Shown here in pieces: positions 58,648-64,000 of a stretch of DNA of 64,000 nt; position 1 is the first letter of the stretch; every line of letters starts with the position of its first letter. The notes beneath the pieces were generated by a model that was not told the origin of the DNA, made no database searches, and saw nothing but the letters and a program-made list of their open reading frames with translations. The stretch is from Billgrantia lactosivorans (GTDB lineage Bacteria > Pseudomonadota > Gammaproteobacteria > Pseudomonadales > Halomonadaceae), in the NCBI RefSeq assembly GCF_003254665.1, contig NZ_QHGY01000001.1, positions 248,001-312,000 on the forward strand. Direction: 5' to 3'. The position numbers and the translations under genes were made by a program.

Positions 58648-58924
58648 CACGCAGGGACCTGCCGTGGCGCCGGAAGCCTGCCGGCAGGCCTATACCTTGG
58701 TCTAGGTGGGACTCACCGACCCGTCACGGCGGGCCGGGCAACCCCCTCATTTGCCTACCCTTTGCGTGTGTTTCTCTACGTTATTCCGCGTGGCGGAAAC
58801 GTCGCCGGGCGTCATCCACGCGCAGCCGTTGACAGGGCGATAGCGCCTTTCTAGTATCGATCTCAGTTTCGGAATCAAATACCGCATAGCAAAACAACAA
58901 TCACCCAAGGCACAGGAGTCCCTC
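58648..58924 (+). promoter_or_regulatory. Intergenic region with TRAP promoter
   Basis: A promoter TTGACA (58829-58834), 17 bases, TAGTAT (58852-58857) drives the TRAP genes with a leader of about 65 bases. Upstream lie a perfect inverted repeat TTCCGC-GTG-GCGGAA (58784-58798), a possible operator, and a 14-base palindrome GCCTGCCGGCAGGC (58676-58689) after the SulP stop that may terminate transcription. No further gene is visible. Confidence 0.55.
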
Positions 58925-60085
58925 ATGCGCCAGCTGTCCCGTTCCCTCGCCCTCAGCGTCCTTCCCCTCTCGCTGCTCTCCACCGCCGTGGCCCAGGCCG
59001 ACGAGGTCGAGCTGCCGCGCACCATGGCCTGGACCGCCTACGGCACCAACTCCAGCGGCTACGCCCAGGCGGTGGCCATCGGCAACATGCTGCAGGAGCA
59101 CTACGGCACTTCGGTACGCGTCCTGCCCGGCGACAACGACGTGTCGCGCATGACCCCGCTCAAGCAGGACCGTGTCGACCTCTGCGCCTGCGGGATCGCC
59201 AGCTATTACGGCGCCGAAGGCGTGCTGATGTTCGCGGACCGTGACTGGGGCCCGCAGCCTATCCGCCTGCTCACGACCTCCACCGCCTCGTTCGGCCTGT
59301 CGCTGGCCGTGGCCGGCGATGTCGACGTCGAGACCCCGGCGGACCTGGCCGGCAAGCGCATCGCCTATATCCGCGGCGACGACGCCCTCAACAAGGGCAC
59401 CGAGGCCTATCTCGCCTTCGGCGGCCTCACCTGGGACGACGTCGAGCGCGTCGACTACCCCGGCTATGCACGTTCGTTCGACGGCATCATCGCCGGCGAC
59501 GTCGATGCCTCCTTCACCACCACCGTGACGCCGCCCGCCCAGCAGCTCGCCAGCAGCCCGCGCGGCATCAGCTGGCCGGTGCTCGACCCCGATGACACCG
59601 AGGGCTGGGAGCGCCTGCTGGCGGTGGCCCCCTACTTCCAGCCCCACGAGGTGACCTCCGGCGCCGGCGACGTCAGCGAGGACAACCCCGTGCCCAGCGC
59701 CAGCTATCCCTACCCCATCGTGGTGGCCAACCAGGACCTCGACGACGAGGTCGCCTACGGCCTGATCAAGGCGCTGCAGGACAACTACGATGACTACAAG
59801 GATGCCGCCCCCGGCGCCGTGGGCTACGCCCTCGAGTACCAGGACCTGACCTGGGTGCTGCCCTTCCACGATGCGGTGGTCGAGTACTACAAGGAGATCG
59901 GCGAGTGGACCGACGAGATGCAGGCCCACCAGGATGCGCTGATCGAACGCCAGGAAGTCCTGCTCGAGGCCTGGGACGCCTTCCTCGACGACGCCCCCGA
60001 TGACGAGGAGGCGTTCCAAGACGCCTGGATGGAGGCGCGCGCCGAGGCCCTCACCGAGGCCGGCCACGATCCGATCTTCCAGTGA
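58925..60085 (+). CDS. TAXI family TRAP transporter solute-binding protein
   Basis: Periplasmic receptor of a TAXI-type TRAP transporter, 386 residues. A signal peptide (1-25, ending AQA), then the TAXI region WTAYGTNSSGYAQAVAIGNM, and the ligand loop RVDLCACGIASYYGAEGVLM. The C-terminal 60 residues form an extra acidic helix (Asp/Glu-rich), a common halophile trait. AGGAG lies 7 bases before the ATG. Substrate unknown; TAXI systems often carry organic acids such as glutamate or alpha-ketoglutarate. Confidence 0.92.
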   Translation: MRQLSRSLALSVLPLSLLSTAVAQADEVELPRTMAWTAYGTNSSGYAQAVAIGNMLQEHYGTSVRVLPGDNDVSRMTPLKQDRVDLCACGIASYYGAEGVLMFADRDWGPQPIRLLTTSTASFGLSLAVAGDVDVETPADLAGKRIAYIRGDDALNKGTEAYLAFGGLTWDDVERVDYPGYARSFDGIIAGDVDASFTTTVTPPAQQLASSPRGISWPVLDPDDTEGWERLLAVAPYFQPHEVTSGAGDVSEDNPVPSASYPYPIVVANQDLDDEVAYGLIKALQDNYDDYKDAAPGAVGYALEYQDLTWVLPFHDAVVEYYKEIGEWTDEMQAHQDALIERQEVLLEAWDAFLDDAPDDEEAFQDAWMEARAEALTEAGHDPIFQ

Positions 60086-60109
60086 TCCGCCCGCCTCGCG
60101 CCTGACCCC

Positions 60110-60131
60110 GGGGCGGCCTGGCCGCCCCTTT
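60110..60131 (+). terminator. Terminator-like hairpin between TRAP receptor and permease
   Basis: Stem GGGGCGG / CCGCCCC, loop CCTGG, followed by TTT. In a gap of 66 bases between two genes of one operon, it probably lowers permease expression relative to the binding protein. Confidence 0.55.
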
Positions 60132-60151
60132 CCCGATTCACGGACGCCGCC

Positions 60152-62173
60152 ATGACCGCCAGCACACCGAGCCAGTCTCCCCGCGAGATGAAGGAGAAGG
60201 TCACCCACATACGTCAGCTCCCCGCCGCGTTGCGCTGGATTCCCGGCGCCGTGACGGTGGTGCTGATGGCGATGACCCTGGACTACCTGTTCAACCTTGG
60301 CTGGCTGCGCTTCGTCACCGGCCTCGAGACCCAGTTCTATTATGCCGTGGTGGCCCTGCTGCTGCCGCTGGTGTTCCTGCTGTGGCCCATCCACCCCAGG
60401 CTGCAGCATCGCCCCGTCCCATGGTACGACTACCTGCTGAGCGCACTGGCCCTGGGCGTCGGCGGCTACTTCGTCTACCACGCCGAGGCGATCCTCGAAC
60501 GCGGCTGGGCCTTCGCCGCCCCCGACACCGCCATCCTGGTGAGCTACGCCTGGTGGCTGCTGATCGTTGAGGCCGCGCGGCGTGCAGGCGGCTGGCCCAT
60601 CGCCCTGATCGCCGCCACCTTCTCACTCTACCCGCTGTTCGCCGATGTCGTTCCCGGGCCGATCCAGGCGTTCCCCTCCACCCTGGAGGAGACCGCCATG
60701 TACCACACCATGAGCGCCGAGAGCATCATGGGCGTGCCGCTGCAGGCCTTCGCCGGCCTGGTGATCGGCTTTTTGGTGTTCGGCGTGGTGCTGCAGAAGA
60801 GCGGCGGCGGCAAGTTCTTCATCGACCTGGCCTTCGCCCTGCTGGGCCACGTCCGCGGCGGCCCGGCCAAGGTCTCGATCTTCTCCAGCGGACTGATGGG
60901 CTCGATGAGCGGCAGCGTGATCAGCAACGTGTTGACCACCGGGGTCCTGTCGATTCCCGCCATGCGCCGCATCGGCATGGGTCGCGCCTTCTCCGGCGGG
61001 GTCGAGGCCTGCGCCTCCACCGGCGGCGTGCTGATGCCGCCGGTCATGGGGGCTACCGCCTTCGTCATGGCGATGTTCCTCGACGTGCCCTATGCCGCCG
61101 TGGCACTGGCCGCGGTCATCCCCTCGATCCTCTACTTCCTCGGCCTGTTCATCCAGATCGATGCCTATGCCGCCCGTCACGACATCCAGGGGCTGCCCGC
61201 CGAGGAACTGCCCTCGCTGTGGCAGACCCTCAAGCAGGGCTGGTACTTCATCTTCGTCTTCGCCCTGCTGGTGTGGATGCTGCTGATCATGCAGCGTGAG
61301 GCGGTGGCGCCGTTCTACGCCACCGCCCTGCTGCTGGTGCTCAACCAGTTCTCGCGCCACAACCGCTGGGGGCTGCGCGAGCTGGGCGAGTCGCTCTCCT
61401 CGGCGGCCAAGCTGTTCGCCGAGCTGATCGCCATCCTGGCCGGCGTCGGCATGCTGGTCGGTGCGCTGTCGATGACCGGGCTCTCCGGCACCATCGCCAA
61501 CGATTTTATCCATCTGGCCGGGGGCAGCGTGCCGCTGCTGCTGGTCATGGGTGCGCTGACCAGCTTCGTGCTCGGCATCGGCATGACCGTCACCGCCGCC
61601 TATATCTTCCTCGCCGTGGCCCTGGCCCCGGCGTTGATCCAGGGCGGCGGGCTCGATCCCATGGCGGTGCACATGTTCATCCTCTACTGGGGCATGCTCA
61701 GCTTCATCACCCCCCCGGTGGCACTGGGCGCCTTCGCCGCCGCCACCGTGGCCGGTGCGCGCCCCATGGCCACCGGCCTGCAGGCCATGCGCCTGGGCAG
61801 CGTGATCTACTTCATTCCGTTCCTGTTCGTGCTCAATCCCGCGTTGATCATGCAGGGTGAACCGCTGCAGATCGGCCTGGTCTTCGTACAGGCCGTGGTC
61901 GGCATCGTGCTGTTCGCCTCGGCGATGCAGGGCTACCTGATCGGCGTGGGCCGGCTCGGCAGCGGCCTGGTAACCGAGTGCATCGCCCGTGCCCTCGTAT
62001 TGCTGGCCGGCCTGATGCTCGCCTTGCCCGGTGGCGGCATGGTGCCGCTGACGCAATTCGAGCTGCTCGCCATCGCCCTTGCCGCCCTGGTGCCCGCCGT
62101 GGTGATTGCGCGCTGGAGCCAGTTCCAGGCCGGGCAGCGAACGGCCCGGCTGCCCCCTCCCATCGACTCATGA
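60152..62173 (+). CDS. TRAP transporter permease, fused 4TM/12TM subunits
   Basis: DctQ and DctM subunits in one 673-residue chain: a small subunit (about 1-150, four helices) fused to the large subunit. Key large-subunit regions are SIFSSGLMGSMSGSVISNV, GGVEACASTGGVLMPPVMGA and GMTVTAAYIFLAVALAPALI. This fused form normally pairs with TAXI receptors, as here. The last two helices (after about 580) are an extension common in this group. Coupled to Na+, which suits a halophile. Confidence 0.93.
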   Translation: MTASTPSQSPREMKEKVTHIRQLPAALRWIPGAVTVVLMAMTLDYLFNLGWLRFVTGLETQFYYAVVALLLPLVFLLWPIHPRLQHRPVPWYDYLLSALALGVGGYFVYHAEAILERGWAFAAPDTAILVSYAWWLLIVEAARRAGGWPIALIAATFSLYPLFADVVPGPIQAFPSTLEETAMYHTMSAESIMGVPLQAFAGLVIGFLVFGVVLQKSGGGKFFIDLAFALLGHVRGGPAKVSIFSSGLMGSMSGSVISNVLTTGVLSIPAMRRIGMGRAFSGGVEACASTGGVLMPPVMGATAFVMAMFLDVPYAAVALAAVIPSILYFLGLFIQIDAYAARHDIQGLPAEELPSLWQTLKQGWYFIFVFALLVWMLLIMQREAVAPFYATALLLVLNQFSRHNRWGLRELGESLSSAAKLFAELIAILAGVGMLVGALSMTGLSGTIANDFIHLAGGSVPLLLVMGALTSFVLGIGMTVTAAYIFLAVALAPALIQGGGLDPMAVHMFILYWGMLSFITPPVALGAFAAATVAGARPMATGLQAMRLGSVIYFIPFLFVLNPALIMQGEPLQIGLVFVQAVVGIVLFASAMQGYLIGVGRLGSGLVTECIARALVLLAGLMLALPGGGMVPLTQFELLAIALAALVPAVVIARWSQFQAGQRTARLPPPIDS

Positions 62174-62181
62174 GGAACCGC

Positions 62182-63612
62182 ATGTCGTCTCCCGTGACCT
62201 ATCAGCGCCACGACGATGTCGGCGTCATCGCCATCGACAACCCCCCGGTCAACGCCCTGGGCCAGGCCGTGCGCCAGGGTCTGGTGGACGCCGTCGCCCA
62301 GGGCAATGCGGACGCCGGGGTGCGCGCCCTGGTGCTCCTCGCCCGCGGGCGCACCTTCATCGCGGGCGCGGACATCCGCGAGTTCGGCAAGCCGCCCCGC
62401 TCACCGATCCTGCCCGAGGTGGTCGCCGAGCTCGAGGGCAGCGCCAAGCCCATCGTCGCCGTCCTGCACGGCACGGCGCTCGGCGGCGGCCTCGAGGTGG
62501 CGCTGGGCTGCCAGCTGCGCGTCGCCCTGCCCGGCACCCGGGTCGGGTTGCCGGAGGTCAAGCTGGGCCTGCTGCCCGGCGCCGGCGGCACCCAGCGCCT
62601 GCCACGCCTCGCAGGCATCGAGGCGGCGCTAGACCTGATCACCAGCGGGCGCTTCGCCGGGGTCGACGAGGCGCTCGCGCTCGGCATCGTCGATGCCGTG
62701 GTCGACCTCGACGATCCGCTCGAGGCAGGCCTGGCGGCGGCCCGCGACGTGCTCGCCGGCAGGCGGGCGCCGCGCGTCACCGGCCAATTGCCGCCGCCGG
62801 CGGCCGCCCCCGAGGCCATCGAGCGCTGCCGCGCGAAGCTCGCCGCCGAGGTGCCGGAGCTCTTCTCGCCCTTCCGCTGCATCGAGGCCATCGCCGCCAG
62901 CAGCGAGCTCGAGCTGGCCGAGGGGCTGCGCCGCGAGCGCGAGCTGTTCCTCGCCTGCATGGACTCGCCCCAGCGCGCCGGGCTGATTCACGCCTTCTTC
63001 GCCGCCCGCGCGCCGCACAAGGTGCCCGACGCCGGCGAGGTACCCGCTCTGGCCCGCATCGCCCTGCTCGGGCGTCACCCGCTGTTCGATCGCTTGAAGG
63101 GCAACGCCGAACGCGCCGGAATCGACCTCCTCGCGCACCCCGATGATACTGTCCAGGCCTGCCTCATCGCCCCGGGAGCCGATCCGACGTGCCCCGCGGG
63201 ACGCCTGCGGGTGGCGCTGCTGGCCGCCACCGCGGCCATGGACCTCGGCGCCGTCGACGCCGACCTGGTGCTGGTCGTGCCCGACGAAGGCGGCCTGGCG
63301 GAGCTGGTCGCGTTGCGCGCCGACGCCGGCCAGCAGCAGGCCGTGGCCGATGCCTTCAAGGGCCTGCTGCGCCAGGGGATCGTGGTGAGCCGCTGCGGCA
63401 GCCTGCTGGCGTCGCTGCAGAGGGCGGCCCGCGACGATGCCGCCAATCCGCAGGCGGCCCTGGAAGCGGCGAGCCTGATGCTGGCCGATCGCGGCTGGGC
63501 CTATCGCGACAGCGATATCGACCTGCTCGCCATCGAGGCGCTGGGCTACCCGCGCCACCTGGGTGGTCCGCATCGTCAGGCCACCCTGGCGGCCGCAAGG
63601 CGGCGCGGCTGA
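62182..63612 (+). CDS. FadB-like protein: enoyl-CoA hydratase with degenerate dehydrogenase part
   Basis: Protein of 476 residues related to the peroxisomal-type bifunctional enzymes. The enoyl-CoA hydratase domain (1-185) keeps both catalytic glutamates E105 (GGGLEVALG) and E125 (GLPEVKLG) and the oxyanion-site glycines. The linker [13 protein letters not shown] (270-282) marks the usual boundary. The region after it lacks the GxGxxG NAD-binding loop ([15 protein letters not shown] instead) and the 3-hydroxyacyl-CoA dehydrogenase active site, but keeps a C-terminal relic [19 protein letters not shown]. It is about 230 residues shorter than normal. The hydratase is probably active and the dehydrogenase dead. 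The start at 62182 has GAGGA 5 bases upstream. Confidence 0.88.
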   Translation: MSSPVTYQRHDDVGVIAIDNPPVNALGQAVRQGLVDAVAQGNADAGVRALVLLARGRTFIAGADIREFGKPPRSPILPEVVAELEGSAKPIVAVLHGTALGGGLEVALGCQLRVALPGTRVGLPEVKLGLLPGAGGTQRLPRLAGIEAALDLITSGRFAGVDEALALGIVDAVVDLDDPLEAGLAAARDVLAGRRAPRVTGQLPPPAAAPEAIERCRAKLAAEVPELFSPFRCIEAIAASSELELAEGLRRERELFLACMDSPQRAGLIHAFFAARAPHKVPDAGEVPALARIALLGRHPLFDRLKGNAERAGIDLLAHPDDTVQACLIAPGADPTCPAGRLRVALLAATAAMDLGAVDADLVLVVPDEGGLAELVALRADAGQQQAVADAFKGLLRQGIVVSRCGSLLASLQRAARDDAANPQAALEAASLMLADRGWAYRDSDIDLLAIEALGYPRHLGGPHRQATLAAARRRG

Positions 63613-63627
63613 GGGTACTTCACGCCC

Positions 63628-64000
63628 CTACCTGGCGGCGAACAGGAACCAGCCGGCCAGCAGCGGAATGCAGGCGAGCAGGAAGCGCGCGTTCCAGCGG
63701 TAGCCGATGCGGGTCGTGGCGACCCCGCTGAAGCGCGCCAGGATCAGCATCGAGGCGGTCATCGGCGACGACATCATCGCCAGCGCCCAGCCCACCATCA
63801 GCGAGGCCCCGAGCAGGGCCGGCGACAGCCCTTCGATGGGCAGCGTCGGCACCAGCCCGACCAGCAACGTCACGGTGACGATCGGATTGATGCCGACCTG
63901 GGCCAGCACCACGACCAGCAGCATCGCCAGCACGGCGTTGGCTGCCCCCAGCGGCTGCAGGGCGGCCAGCAGCGGCGCCAGGTTGCCAGCCGGCACCAGC
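63628..64000 (-). CDS. Membrane transport-like protein, partial
   Basis: C-terminal part of a minus-strand gene cut by the window end; at least 122 residues with four predicted helices. The segments VGINPIVTVTLLVGLVPTLP and MSSPMTASMLILARFSGV suggest an ion-transporter-like protein, but the family cannot be named from this piece. Convergent with the FadB-like gene (15-base gap). Confidence 0.6.
   Translation of the reverse strand, partial: LVPAGNLAPLLAALQPLGAANAVLAMLLVVVLAQVGINPIVTVTLLVGLVPTLPIEGLSPALLGASLMVGWALAMMSSPMTASMLILARFSGVATTRIGYRWNARFLLACIPLLAGWFLFAAR

Overview
The window is about 64 kb of GC-rich chromosomal DNA, densely packed with genes on both strands. It most likely comes from a moderately halophilic gammaproteobacterium of the Halomonas type (family Halomonadaceae). 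The evidence is an NhaD sodium/proton antiporter next to a CvrA-type potassium/proton antiporter, TAXI/TRAP transport, gammaproteobacterial gene sets (tusDCBE with yccA, yejABEF, the gloB / methyltransferase / rnhA / dnaQ cluster, rsuA, rarD), and several neighbourhoods shared with Pseudomonas (arsC-wrbA-DUF2069, cysI-DUF934, tRNA-Ser beside yccA-tus). The genus is an inference; there is no rRNA here to fix it.

Layout. 1-2.4 kb: hisI, yidD, a DJ-1-like protein, a ribbon-helix-helix protein and a SufE-like protein. 2.4-5.0 kb: a tyrosine recombinase divergent from a KfrA-like coiled-coil DNA-binding protein, with a dense repeat cluster between them; this is the most accessory-looking part. 5.0-11 kb: nfuA divergent from metH (B12-dependent methionine synthase), then a MATE exporter. 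11-16.8 kb: sulfite reductase cysI with DUF934, smrA, a membrane-anchored gamma-glutamylcyclotransferase-like protein, arsC-wrbA-DUF2069, pdxH. 16.8-21.4 kb: a Pat-type protein acetyltransferase, a histone-deacetylase-fold amidohydrolase and an XRE-cupin regulator. 21.4-27 kb: DUF1244, moaB-moeA, then on the minus strand yccA-tusDCBE-acpH, a Nudix hydrolase and tRNA-Ser(UGA). 27-34 kb: nhaD, small membrane proteins, cvrA, an orphan THI5/NMT1-type binding protein, ybfF, and yhhQ with a structured leader. 34-43.5 kb: prpE, an ArsR-type regulator, sohB, an SCP2 protein, nudC-dnaQ-rnhA-methyltransferase, gloB, mltD. 43.5-49.2 kb: the yejABEF peptide importer. 49.3-56.8 kb: a membrane diguanylate cyclase, rsuA, yafV, rarD, a chemoreceptor with an unusual layout, metY. 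56.9-64 kb: a SulP permease, a TAXI-TRAP transporter, a degenerate FadB-like protein and a partial membrane protein.

How the genes work together. Sulfur, methionine and Fe-S metabolism recurs: sulfite reductase, SulP, MetY, MetH, the Tus relay for tRNA thiolation, SufE-like and NfuA. Short-chain acyl-CoA chemistry also appears (PrpE and Pat, which acetylates enzymes of the PrpE class in other bacteria, plus the enoyl-CoA hydratase). Ion homeostasis is served by NhaD and CvrA. No CRISPR array, prophage, plasmid backbone, rRNA or insertion sequence was seen. The best unexplained signals are regulatory: a preQ1-like pseudoknot leader before yhhQ, a mirrored element shared by the nfuA and metH upstream regions, the repeat cluster between integrase and kfrA, and a PsrA-like box before the SCP2 gene.
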